Shown piece after piece: positions 53,784 to 62,409 of a stretch of 64,000 nucleotides of DNA. This DNA is from CAZWCE01 sp964632505 (GTDB taxonomy: Bacteria; Planctomycetota; Planctomycetia; Pirellulales; Thermoguttaceae): NCBI GenBank assembly GCA_964632505.1, contig CAZWCE010000011.1, forward strand, positions 95,561-159,560, written 5' to 3'. A model generated the notes under the pieces. It did no database searches and had not been told where the DNA came from. It saw only the letters and a list, made by a program, of their open reading frames with translations. The first letter of the stretch is position 1; each line of letters begins with the position of its first letter. A program made the position numbers and the translations under genes.

Positions 53784-54339
53784 CGAGGCTCCAAGAAATC
53801 GACTTATCGCGCATCCCGTTTCAACGGCGCACCTTCGCACCGGGAACTCTCTCCGATTTGGCCGAAAAAGGCAAGATCAATCGCCCAAATTCGAGCAGGT
53901 TGGTCGGGGAAACCACCGGGAAAAGCCCTCTCGGACAGATTCCTGGGTAGAGCATCCTCTTTCGATCGAGACCGCCGGTTGAAAAGGTCCAAGACACGAC
54001 TTTTCCTGTTCTTCGCATCTCCCCCGCTCCAACTACCGGAATTCCATCGGGGGTGTTTTTTCGATTTTCGAAAACCAATCCCCCACGGCATTCGTCATAC
54101 TCACTGAAGACGAGAACGGTAGGCACCGCCCTCGAAATGGCCTGCCCCCCATTCTCTTGCTCTTATTGAGCGCCATATATATAGTGAACCCGGGGGGAAC
54201 AGCGAAAGCCCGGCCTCACGGGCCCCACTGCATGAACCGAGGGGACGCTATTGATGCGAACATGAACAAGTGCGGTTGCTGCTCCGTTTGCTCGGAGCCG
54301 TTGGATAAACGCGAACGCCTAGCAGGATTGGAAATCACC
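53784..54339. other. Intergenic between the PAP2 gene and the VIT/vWA gene
   Basis: A 556-base gap between divergent genes. A CCCCCG/CGGGGG pair before six T lies near 54010-54065; it could be a terminator, though no plus-strand gene precedes it. The likely promoter of the VIT/vWA gene lies at 54157-54185. No gene seen. Confidence 0.45.
54157..54185 (+). promoter_or_regulatory. Putative promoter of the VIT/vWA gene
   Basis: TTGCTC (54157-54162) and TATAGT (54180-54185) are 17 bases apart, inside a TATATATA run, 155 bases before the chosen start. Confidence 0.4.
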
Positions 54340-56802
54340 ATGAAACGAAACATGATTCCCGCGGTGTTTCCGCCGCAAATACTTCCGACCGTTTCCCTTC
54401 TGGGGCTGCTTGCCCTGCTCGTTCCTCCAATCGCATTCGCTCAGGGGGTATTGGTCGTGACTTCCGGCGAGCACGTCGTGCGGCTGCCGCGCCCGCATCA
54501 CTGGCCGCCGCATCCTCCGCATCCCCCGTATCCTCCCCGTCCCCCACGGCCGGAACCGCCGGAGATTCAGTACGCGATCGAGGCATTGACGGTCGACGGC
54601 CATCTGCACGACCAGGTCGCCGAGGTGCAGGTCAGCCAAAAGTTCAAGAACACCGGCAAGAGAACGCTGGAAGCTTCGTTCGTCTTTCCCCTGCCTTACG
54701 ACGGCGCGATCGATCAGATGACGCTGTTGGTCAACGGAAAGGAGATGCCGGCCCGACTGCTCGACGCCAAGGAGGCCCGCGAGGAGTACGAATCGATCGT
54801 CCGCCGAAACCGCGATCCCGCCCTGTTGGAGTGGATCGGCACCGGAATGTTTCGCACCAGTGTTTTTCCGATTCCCGCCGGCGAAACCCGTACCGTCACG
54901 CTGCGATACACCCAGCTTCTGAGAATGCAGGACGGCGTGACCGACTTTCTCTTCCCGATGAGCACCGCACGGTACACCTCGAAACCGATCGAGAAATTGG
55001 AGATCCGTCTTTCACTCCGAACCGAGGATCCGATCAAAAACATCTACAGCCCCACCCATGCGGTGAAGATCAAGCGACCCGAGGAGGAGAAGGCGGACAT
55101 TACGTTGACCGAGAAGGACATCATCCCCGAGAACGACTTTCGTCTGCTGTACGATCTCGGCAAGGGCAACGTCTCCTCCAGGCTGCTGAGTTATCGCCCC
55201 GATCCGGAAAAGGACGGCTACTTCCTGCTGTTGGCTGCCCCGAAGATGAAAACCGACCGGAAGAAGCCCGTCGAAAAGACGGTGCTGTTCGTACTCGATC
55301 GTTCCGGCAGCATGTCGGGCGACAAGATCGAGCAGGCTCGCGAAGCACTGAAGTTCGTCCTGAACAACCTCGAAGAGGGCGATCTGTTCAACATCATCGC
55401 CTACGATAGCGAGATCGAGGAATTCGCCCCGGAACTCCAACGTTATAACATGAAGAACCGCAAAAAGGCGATCGCCTACTGCGAGGGGATTCGCGCCGGA
55501 GGCAGCACGAACATCAACGAGGCGCTGCTCCGGGCCATGAAACTCGTTGAAACGCAGAAACGTCCCACGTATGTCCTTTTTCTCACCGACGGCCTTCCCA
55601 CAAGCGGCGAACGGAACGAGACGGCGATCGTCGAGAACATCGAGAATGCGAACGACGTCCGTGCCCGCGTCTTCCCCTTCGGTGTCGGATACGACGTGAA
55701 CAGTCGTCTGCTCGATAAGATCGCCCGGAAGAACTTCGGTCAGACCGAATACGTCCGTCCCGATGAGGACATTGAAGAGCGGGTCAGCCGGCTGTATCAC
55801 CGCATCAGTTCGCCGGTATTGACCGATGTGGAATTGGCGGTGGAAATGAAAAACGAATCGACCGGTTCCCCGATCAATCGGGTCTATCCGAAAGGCCCGT
55901 TCGACCTGTTTGCCGGTGAGCAACTGGTCATGGTCGGTCGTTACGATGCGCACGGCAAGGCGACGATCCGACTCGAGGGCGCCCTCCGCGATGAGGTAGA
56001 AAAACACGAATTCCCGGCACGGCTGGTCGGTGAAAGCGAGACTTCACGGTTCGCTTTCATCGAACGCCTCTGGGCCCAGCGGCGCATCGGCGAGATTCTC
56101 GATCAACTCGATCTGAAAGGCGAAAATGAAGAGCTGATCGACGAACTGGTCCGACTCTCGACCCGACACGGCATCCTCACACCATATACTTCTTTTCTGG
56201 CCGATGAGAACACCGATCTCGATGAAGTGGCGGAGAATGCCCGACGTACCCGCGGCAACCTGCGTGCTCTGGAGATGGAATCGGGGTACGGCGGTTTCGC
56301 CCAACGCAACTTCAAGAGTTCACTCCAGCGGATGGGGCAGGCCGGTTCAAAAATGCAAACCGAAGCGCTCAGCGTTGCCGATTCGATCAACACGACTCCC
56401 GCGCGGCCCGGTGGAGCCGCCGGAGGCATGGGCGGAGGCGGCGCTGCGCCGGGAGGTCAAATGGACTACAGCTTCCAGGTGGTGCCCCCTTCCTCATCGC
56501 GAACACCGCGGGCCAATGCTTCACCGAGTGGAGCTGAGGAAAAGAGCAAGAAGCAGGATGCCCGTGAGTTGGCCGGGAACGTGCGGAACATCGCCGATCG
56601 GGCGTTCTATCTGCGAAAAGGGCAATGGGTCGATGCCACGTTGACCGAATCGCAAAAGGAAAAGCCGATCGAAGTGAAGCAGTTCAGCGACGAATACTTC
56701 GATCTGATCGAAGAGGGCGGTCGTGAGGTGGCCCAATACCTGGTCTTCGACGAGCCGATGCTCCTTCGGATCGAAGATCAGGCCTATCTGGTGAAACCGT
56801 AG
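54340..56802 (+). CDS. Secreted VIT and von Willebrand factor A domain protein
   Basis: A protein of about 820 residues with a signal peptide (TVSLLGLLALLVPPIAFAQ). A His/Pro-rich linker (about 52-75, HHWPPHPPHPPYPPRPP) precedes a VIT domain (about 75-205; TVDGHLHDQVAEVQVSQKF, FVFPLPYDGAIDQMTLLVNG). The vWA domain (about 310-485) has an intact MIDAS: LFVLDRSGSMSGDKIEQAR and LFLTDGLPTSGE. A C-terminal region (about 490-640) resembles that of inter-alpha-trypsin-inhibitor heavy chains. A Gly-rich linker (GGAAGGMGGGG) and a short final domain end the protein. It probably binds a protein ligand in a metal-dependent way at the cell surface. Upstream in-frame starts exist, but ATG 54340 begins the signal peptide. 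A terminator follows. Confidence 0.9.
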   Translation: MKRNMIPAVFPPQILPTVSLLGLLALLVPPIAFAQGVLVVTSGEHVVRLPRPHHWPPHPPHPPYPPRPPRPEPPEIQYAIEALTVDGHLHDQVAEVQVSQKFKNTGKRTLEASFVFPLPYDGAIDQMTLLVNGKEMPARLLDAKEAREEYESIVRRNRDPALLEWIGTGMFRTSVFPIPAGETRTVTLRYTQLLRMQDGVTDFLFPMSTARYTSKPIEKLEIRLSLRTEDPIKNIYSPTHAVKIKRPEEEKADITLTEKDIIPENDFRLLYDLGKGNVSSRLLSYRPDPEKDGYFLLLAAPKMKTDRKKPVEKTVLFVLDRSGSMSGDKIEQAREALKFVLNNLEEGDLFNIIAYDSEIEEFAPELQRYNMKNRKKAIAYCEGIRAGGSTNINEALLRAMKLVETQKRPTYVLFLTDGLPTSGERNETAIVENIENANDVRARVFPFGVGYDVNSRLLDKIARKNFGQTEYVRPDEDIEERVSRLYHRISSPVLTDVELAVEMKNESTGSPINRVYPKGPFDLFAGEQLVMVGRYDAHGKATIRLEGALRDEVEKHEFPARLVGESETSRFAFIERLWAQRRIGEILDQLDLKGENEELIDELVRLSTRHGILTPYTSFLADENTDLDEVAENARRTRGNLRALEMESGYGGFAQRNFKSSLQRMGQAGSKMQTEALSVADSINTTPARPGGAAGGMGGGGAAPGGQMDYSFQVVPPSSSRTPRANASPSGAEEKSKKQDARELAGNVRNIADRAFYLRKGQWVDATLTESQKEKPIEVKQFSDEYFDLIEEGGREVAQYLVFDEPMLLRIEDQAYLVKP

Positions 56803-56830
56803 TCGCGACTTCCCAAGCGTTCCGCAGAAA

Positions 56831-56858
56831 GGGCCGGCCTCCCACCGGCCCTTTTTTT
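56831..56858 (+). terminator. Rho-independent terminator of the VIT/vWA gene
   Basis: GGGCCGG pairs with CCGGCCC over a seven-base loop, followed by seven T. It lies 29 bases after the stop. Confidence 0.88.
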
Positions 56859-56981
56859 CGTAGGGATCGCATCCCCAAAACACTTGCCGCGTCCTTTGCG
56901 CGACCATCCCCTCGGGAACAACCGCTTTCGCGACAAGAAACGCGCTTCATCGACGACGCAATGGCCAATCTAAGTATCCAT

Positions 56982-57509
56982 TTACTCTCCCGAAAATCGG
57001 TTGAACCAAGCTCGTTTTTCAAAGGGGAGCTTCTCCTTTTGCTTCCCCTGCTCCGCCGGCACTCCGACGGGGAGGAGGATCGACACTTCGAGATGGTCCG
57101 GCACGCCGAGCAACTCGGCGATCTTTTCGTCCCGATTCTCCGACTTCAGCACGCCATCGAGCCAGACGGTGGCATACCCCAAAGCCGTGATCGCCAGAAG
57201 CATGTTTTCGACGGCGGCGGCACGATCTTCCGCGGCGAACGACATCCCCTTGAACACCGGTCGCGGATCGGAAATGCAAACTATCATCGCCTTGGCGGTT
57301 TGGCAGAACGGTTTGCCGAGCACGTCGGCGATTTCGGAAATCAACTCCGCCCGATCGACGATCACGAAGGAGGTCGTCTGTTCGTTCCTGCCCGAGGGTG
57401 CCTGGATCCCCCCCTGCACGATTTTCCGCAAATCCTCTTCAGGGACGGGAGCGTCGGCGAAATCGCCTCGGTAACTACATCTTTTATCGATCGCTTCGAA
57501 AAGATCCAT
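56982..57509 (-). CDS. Nitroreductase-family flavoprotein
   Basis: A 175-residue FMN-dependent oxidoreductase-like protein. The FMN-phosphate arginine segment is IDKRCSYRGDF. GGIQAPSGRNEQTTSFVIV and the C-terminal ENMLLAITALGYATVWLDG match the family. Length is at the short end. The physiological electron acceptor is unknown. It lies about 160 bases before the Gfo/Idh gene's stop on the same strand and may be co-transcribed with it. Confidence 0.85.
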   Translation of the reverse strand: MDLFEAIDKRCSYRGDFADAPVPEEDLRKIVQGGIQAPSGRNEQTTSFVIVDRAELISEIADVLGKPFCQTAKAMIVCISDPRPVFKGMSFAAEDRAAAVENMLLAITALGYATVWLDGVLKSENRDEKIAELLGVPDHLEVSILLPVGVPAEQGKQKEKLPFEKRAWFNRFSGE

Positions 57510-57670
57510 GGATGTTTCCTTCCTCGTTTTCGTGTGACCTTTCGCCGTGACTCATGTTCACCCAAGGCGGTGAGTCCATCTTTCCAGCATTTTCTCCCGT
57601 CGGGGCACCTCTTCCGATGATCGCCCTCGCTCGATCAAGCGGCATTTCCCCTGAGCGTCGCTTTCCGCCA

Positions 57671-58948
57671 TCAGTAATTTCTCGGCTTCACACCAGGCGT
57701 TTCGCCGTAATGGATTTGGACCGGCATCCCCTTCCGGGCAATGGAGATCCTCGCCGCTTCGGTGACCAGTTCGTTATAAGCGCTGTTGGCCGGAGTGGCA
57801 AGCATTCCCTGCCGATCGATCGCTTCGATCCGTTGCCGTCTTTTCCGAACGGCGACGTCGGGATCGGTCTCATCGGCCGCCGCTTCATTGACCGATCGTG
57901 CCGCGGCAAGCAGCGATTCGATCGATTCATACCCGTAACCGATCGGCTTGAGCCCCTCGCCTTCCCAGGGAACAAGCCGGAAATAATCGGGGCTGACGAA
58001 TCGGAAGGGAACTTCACTCTGCCCTTCGAGATAGCAATGCCGAACGCCGCGATATTGATCGTCGTGTTTGAGCACCGCGGCACTTCCCTCGCCTTCGCAG
58101 TAGAGCACCAGGCATTGGTCGTTCGCCCCACCACCACGATCGGGGTATCCCAGCCCGTCGGTGACGCTCATCACCGCGTCGTTCTCCCAAACGACCTGTC
58201 CCGCCGACCAGAGATAGCCGATATTGCCGTTCGGGAATGTTCCTTCCACTCCCCGCACACTCACTTCGACCGGAAGCAGACCGGTGATGAAGTGTACCAG
58301 ATCGACATAATGACACCCTACGTAGGTGAACGGGTCGCTGTTTTCCCGGGTGAACCAGTTCTGGAAATTGGAATGGCGGTAATGGTAGGGCTCGATCATC
58401 TTGGCTTCGCCACAACGGAACTCCCCGAGACGTCCCATGCGGTATTGCCGCCGTGCGTCGAGCGAGCGCCGGTCGAGACGCTTGTGGTATTCGATGCCGA
58501 CAAAGAGGCCTTTTTCCAATGCAAGCTGCTCCAGGCGGGAGGCCTGCTGGAACGTCTGCACGAGCGGCTTGACGGCCAGCACATGCTGCTGGTGTTCCAG
58601 AGCACAAACGATGATTTGTTCATGCAAATGATCAGGGACCGCCACGATGACCAACTGATCGGGCTTCGCTTCGGCGATCATTCGGCGATAGAGATCCGGA
58701 TGGCGTTTCGTGGGATCGGTCTCCAACGAGGGATGGGCTTCGAACTGCTGGTTGGGGAACGCCTCGGCAAGGGCAGGATCCGCCGCCAACGACCTCAAAT
58801 GGCGGCTGCTGGTCGCGCAGATCCGAATCCGCCCGACACTTCCCTGACGCTGCAAATGATAGAGCGAAGGGAGGATCTGATCGCGGGCGATCATTCCGCC
58901 ACCGATCATCAGCACATCCATCGGTTCGCAATCTGTCGGCTTCGACAT
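57671..58948 (-). CDS. Gfo/Idh/MocA-family oxidoreductase
   Basis: A 425-residue NAD(P)-dependent sugar-type oxidoreductase. The nucleotide-binding MDVLMIGGGMIARDQILP is followed by VAVPDHLHEQIIVCAL. The usual EKP catalytic motif reads VKPL, so its glutamate is missing. The substrate domain has GCHYVDLVHFITGLLP with the catalytic-type His. No signal peptide or Tat motif is seen, so it is cytoplasmic. ATG 58948 follows AAGGAA. Planctomycetes carry very many such genes; the substrate is unknown. Confidence 0.88.
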   Translation of the reverse strand: MSKPTDCEPMDVLMIGGGMIARDQILPSLYHLQRQGSVGRIRICATSSRHLRSLAADPALAEAFPNQQFEAHPSLETDPTKRHPDLYRRMIAEAKPDQLVIVAVPDHLHEQIIVCALEHQQHVLAVKPLVQTFQQASRLEQLALEKGLFVGIEYHKRLDRRSLDARRQYRMGRLGEFRCGEAKMIEPYHYRHSNFQNWFTRENSDPFTYVGCHYVDLVHFITGLLPVEVSVRGVEGTFPNGNIGYLWSAGQVVWENDAVMSVTDGLGYPDRGGGANDQCLVLYCEGEGSAAVLKHDDQYRGVRHCYLEGQSEVPFRFVSPDYFRLVPWEGEGLKPIGYGYESIESLLAAARSVNEAAADETDPDVAVRKRRQRIEAIDRQGMLATPANSAYNELVTEAARISIARKGMPVQIHYGETPGVKPRNY

Positions 58949-59105
58949 GACGGCATTCCTTTTAGAGTAGAAACGCAAAGAGAAGCACGGCGACGACCGG
59001 CCCTCTGCGGAAAAAAAAGTCCCGCCATGAATCCGAAAAAGGACGAAACCATGTGCGGGACCCCAAAAGATCTCGGTATCAGCGAGATAGTGCCGAAAGC
59101 AACGA

Positions 59106-61202
59106 TCACTCTTCCTCTTCGGCCATTTCCGCCTGGGCGATGATCTGCTGCTGGACGTTGCCGGGAACGACGTCGTAGTGACTGAACTCGAGGGAATAGC
59201 TCCCCTGCCCTCCCGTCACGCTGGCCAACGTACGGCTGTAGGTCGTGACTTCCGCCAACGGCACCTCGGCGGTGATGGTCTGCATGCCGCCGCCGGCAGA
59301 CTCCATGCCGAGCGGACGTCCCCGCCGTCCGGAAAGATCGCTGTTGATATCTCCAACCGCGCTCTCGGGAACGGTCACTTCCATCTTCACGATCGGCTCG
59401 AGAAGACTCGGCTTCGCTTCCATGAACACATTCTTGAAGACCATCGACCCGGCCGTCTTGAACGCCTGTTCATTACTGTCGACCGGATGGTGTTTTCCGA
59501 AGTGGACTTCCACGCAAACATCCTGCACTTGGTATCCGGCGATGACGCCGCGCTGGAGACGTTCGTTGAACCCTTTTTCGATCGCGGGCAGGAAATTACT
59601 GGGAATCGTTCCGCCGACGATCGAGTCGATCCACATGAAGTTGTTCTCTTCCTGGTAATGGAAGTCTTTCATGGAGGGAAACTTCTCGGAATCGTTTGCG
59701 AAGGCTTCCGGATCGACATCGCGCGGGAGGGGATACATGCGGATATGGACTTCCCCGAACTGGCCGGCTCCACCACTCTGCTTCTTATGCCGGTAACTTC
59801 CGTCGGCGGGAACCTGGATCGTTTCCCGATAGGGGATCTTCGGCTCCTTCGTTTCGATCTCCACCTTATCGCGGCGTTTCAGCCGTTCTTGGATGATCTG
59901 CAAGTGCAACTCGCTCATGCCGGTGATGACCAACTGCTTGGTTTGCTCATTGCGATCCTGGTGGAAGGTCGGATCCTCTTCGGTGACCTTGGCCAAGGCC
60001 CCGGAAAGCTTCGTCTCGTCGCCGCGACTTTTCGGAGACGCGGCCAGGCCGACCATCGGGGTCGGGAACGGAAACTTCGGACGCGCGAATTCCCCGAGCG
60101 TCGTGCCGTTGTGCAACTCCTCGAGTTTCGCCACGGCCACGATATCGCCGGCGATCGCTTCGTCGACCGGAATCGTCTCGTTCGCTTGAACCTTGAATAA
60201 CTGGGCCAGCTTCACTCCCTTCCGGGCGGTCGAGGCTTCGATGCTCATGCCCGTCTTCAGCGTCCCGGAAAAGACGCGAAGAAAGCTCAATTTCTGAACG
60301 AACGGGTCGATCCGCGTCTTGAAGACCTGGGCACACACCGGTCCGGAGGGATCGGCTTCGAGCGTGACCTCTTCCTCGGCCTTGGTCGCTTTGCGTTCGA
60401 TGGCCGTCGGCGGCAATCCACACAACGCCATGGCGTCGAGCATCTCCTTCAGGCCGGCCTGGGTCTTCCCCGACACGCAGACCATCGGGATGAGCGTTCC
60501 TTCGAGAATCGCCTCGCCCATCAAACGGCCGAGTTCCTCGTCGGTGGGCTGATTTCCCTCGAAGTAGCGTTCCATCACTTCTTCGTCGGCCATGATGATC
60601 GATTCGATCAGCGTTTCGTTGATCTCACTCGGATCGACGACCGCGCTGGAAGTATCGTCGGGCAAATGGAGGGTGTCGGCGACCCCCTTGAAATCGCCGC
60701 CGATGCCCAAGGGGACATTCAGAAGCACGCACTCGTTGCCGAAAACTTCCTGGATGGAGCTGATCAGCGATTCGAACTCGATGTTGTCGGCATCCATCTT
60801 GTTCAGGATGATCATCCGACCCAGCCCTGCTTTGCCGGCCTCGGCGAAAACCCGCCGGGTATTGACCTCGATGCCGCTCTGGGCATCGATGACGATCGCC
60901 GCCATATCGACTCCCCAAAGCCCGCCGATCGTCTGCCCGATGAAATCGGGATAGCCGGGCGTGTCGATCAGGTTGAAGTGCTTGCCGGAATGATCGAAGT
61001 GAGCGACACTCGCCTCGATCGAATAATTGTGCGTCTTTTCCTCATCGTCGAAATCGCAGATGCTGGTTCCGTCATCGACGCTCGCGGGCCGCTTCACCAT
61101 GCCCGTTTCGTTCAGGATCGTGTCGGCGAGCGTGGTCTTCCCGGCTCCGCCATGTCCACAGAATGCGATGTTTCGAATATCATTCACTTGATACTTGGCC
61201 AT
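59106..61202 (-). CDS. EF-G-like translational GTPase, paralogue of FusA
   Basis: A 698-residue protein with the five EF-G domains. G1 is IAFCGHGGAGKTTLADTIL, G3 FNLIDTPGYPDF and G4 IILNKMDAD. The switch-I signature of true EF-G (ERGITI) is replaced by EKTHNYSIEAS, as in EF-G-like paralogues. Domain IV contains KQSGGAGQFGEVHIRMYPLP. The C-terminus has the domain V block GRRGRPLGMESAGGG. It is therefore probably not the main translocase but a second EF-G-type factor (EF-G2/EF-G-like) whose role, perhaps in stress or ribosome recycling, is not settled. ATG 61202 follows AAGGGGAAG. It lies about 130 bases downstream of hisA. Confidence 0.92.
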   Translation of the reverse strand: MAKYQVNDIRNIAFCGHGGAGKTTLADTILNETGMVKRPASVDDGTSICDFDDEEKTHNYSIEASVAHFDHSGKHFNLIDTPGYPDFIGQTIGGLWGVDMAAIVIDAQSGIEVNTRRVFAEAGKAGLGRMIILNKMDADNIEFESLISSIQEVFGNECVLLNVPLGIGGDFKGVADTLHLPDDTSSAVVDPSEINETLIESIIMADEEVMERYFEGNQPTDEELGRLMGEAILEGTLIPMVCVSGKTQAGLKEMLDAMALCGLPPTAIERKATKAEEEVTLEADPSGPVCAQVFKTRIDPFVQKLSFLRVFSGTLKTGMSIEASTARKGVKLAQLFKVQANETIPVDEAIAGDIVAVAKLEELHNGTTLGEFARPKFPFPTPMVGLAASPKSRGDETKLSGALAKVTEEDPTFHQDRNEQTKQLVITGMSELHLQIIQERLKRRDKVEIETKEPKIPYRETIQVPADGSYRHKKQSGGAGQFGEVHIRMYPLPRDVDPEAFANDSEKFPSMKDFHYQEENNFMWIDSIVGGTIPSNFLPAIEKGFNERLQRGVIAGYQVQDVCVEVHFGKHHPVDSNEQAFKTAGSMVFKNVFMEAKPSLLEPIVKMEVTVPESAVGDINSDLSGRRGRPLGMESAGGGMQTITAEVPLAEVTTYSRTLASVTGGQGSYSLEFSHYDVVPGNVQQQIIAQAEMAEEEE

Positions 61203-61331
61203 AAATACTTCCCCTTGAACGAAATGACGATTCAATGATTCGGCACGGCGGCGTCGACCGTGATCCGGCGCGGAGCCATGGCGTATTCTCGGGCGAAAAC
61301 TTCAAAATTCGTAGGCGTTTCGGCCGCCGAC

Positions 61332-62051
61332 TCAACCATCGCCGGCGACGCGAAGGGCCTCCTGCAGTTCGATCGTTCCTTCGTAGAGGGCCCGTCCGAT
61401 GATGCAGCCGTGAAGGCCCGCTTCGGCCAACCGCTTCACGTCGCCGGTCGTCGTCACGCCTCCGGAGGCGATCACCGGGATGGAAACGGTCTTCTGCATC
61501 GCTTCCATTTCCCGAATATTGGGTCCCTGCATCATGCCGTCGGTGGCGATATCGGTGTAGACCACCGCCGCCAGTGGTTCCCCTTCGAACTGTCGGGCAA
61601 GTTCCACCGCCGGTGTTTGACTCGTTTCCAACCAACCGTCGGTGGCCACCATTCCCTCACGAGCATCGATGCCGAGCACCAGCTTCTCCGGAAACCGGCG
61701 GCACATCCGGCGAAACCAATCCGGTTCTTTCAGGGCAAGCGTCCCGACGATCAGCCGCGCCGCTTCCTGGTCCAGAAGGGTGCGAATCGTCGTCTCACTA
61801 CGGACGCCTCCTCCCAGCTCGCAGGGGATGGGGACCGCCCGGCAGATTGCCCGTATACTATCTATATTGTGCGTTTTTCCGTCTCGGGCACCATCCAAGT
61901 CGACCAAGTGCAGTCGCTTGGCTCCCGTTTTGTGCCAGTGGACGGCCATTCGGGCGGGATCATCTCCGTAGACGGTTTCCCGTCCGTAATCGCCCTGACA
62001 CAGTCGGACACACTGTCCTCCCCGCAAATCGATGGCCGGCCAAATTTCCAC
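61332..62051 (-). CDS. hisA: Phosphoribosylformimino-AICAR-phosphate isomerase HisA
   Basis: A 239-residue TIM barrel catalysing the ProFAR to PRFAR step of histidine synthesis. The N-terminal VEIWPAIDLRGGQCVRLCQGD carries the catalytic Asp. LVDLDGARDG, ELGGGVRSETTI, VYTDIATDGMMQGPN (second catalytic Asp) and VIASGGVTTTGDVKRL are typical. GTG 62051 is chosen because GGAGGGG lies 5 bases upstream and the length then matches the family; the upstream extension would be non-homologous. No other his gene is adjacent. A promoter-like pair lies at 62197-62225. Confidence 0.95.
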   Translation of the reverse strand: MEIWPAIDLRGGQCVRLCQGDYGRETVYGDDPARMAVHWHKTGAKRLHLVDLDGARDGKTHNIDSIRAICRAVPIPCELGGGVRSETTIRTLLDQEAARLIVGTLALKEPDWFRRMCRRFPEKLVLGIDAREGMVATDGWLETSQTPAVELARQFEGEPLAAVVYTDIATDGMMQGPNIREMEAMQKTVSIPVIASGGVTTTGDVKRLAEAGLHGCIIGRALYEGTIELQEALRVAGDG

Positions 62052-62409
62052 GGCACCCCTCCTACGGGCGGATTCCGAACACACATTTTGGAACAACCTT
62101 CCCCGTGGCACCTCAACGGTAGCCGGCCGAAATCTTGCTTGCGCCACCTTGATGAATCGCGCGGAACATTGCACCTTCGATTGTGTAAAAGGGCAAATTA
62201 TGCCATATCTGACCCGCCTTCGCAAGGGTCCCCTCACAGGATCCTAACGCGGAAAGTTATTATGCCCCAGGGTGGTGTAAGAGTTGGTGCTGCCAACGCA
62301 CGGGATCGACGAGGGGAGCGTTCGGCGGAAAGAATAGCTTTCCCAAGCTTCAAGCGATGGGTTTTCCGGGTTGCAGGAAAAGCTTGAGCTGAAGAAAAAG
62401 GAGTGCTGA
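62052..62409. other. Intergenic between the ketosynthase gene and hisA
   Basis: A 358-base gap holding the hisA promoter and about 145 bases of hisA leader. No gene seen. Confidence 0.45.
62197..62225 (-). promoter_or_regulatory. Putative hisA promoter
   Basis: On the minus strand TTGCGA (62225-62220) and CATAAT (62202-62197) are exactly 17 bases apart, 146 bases before the hisA start. Confidence 0.5.

Noticed and set aside
57554..59143. 529-residue plus-strand frame
   Set aside because: Antisense to the Gfo/Idh gene, which has the Rossmann motif and a ribosome binding site.
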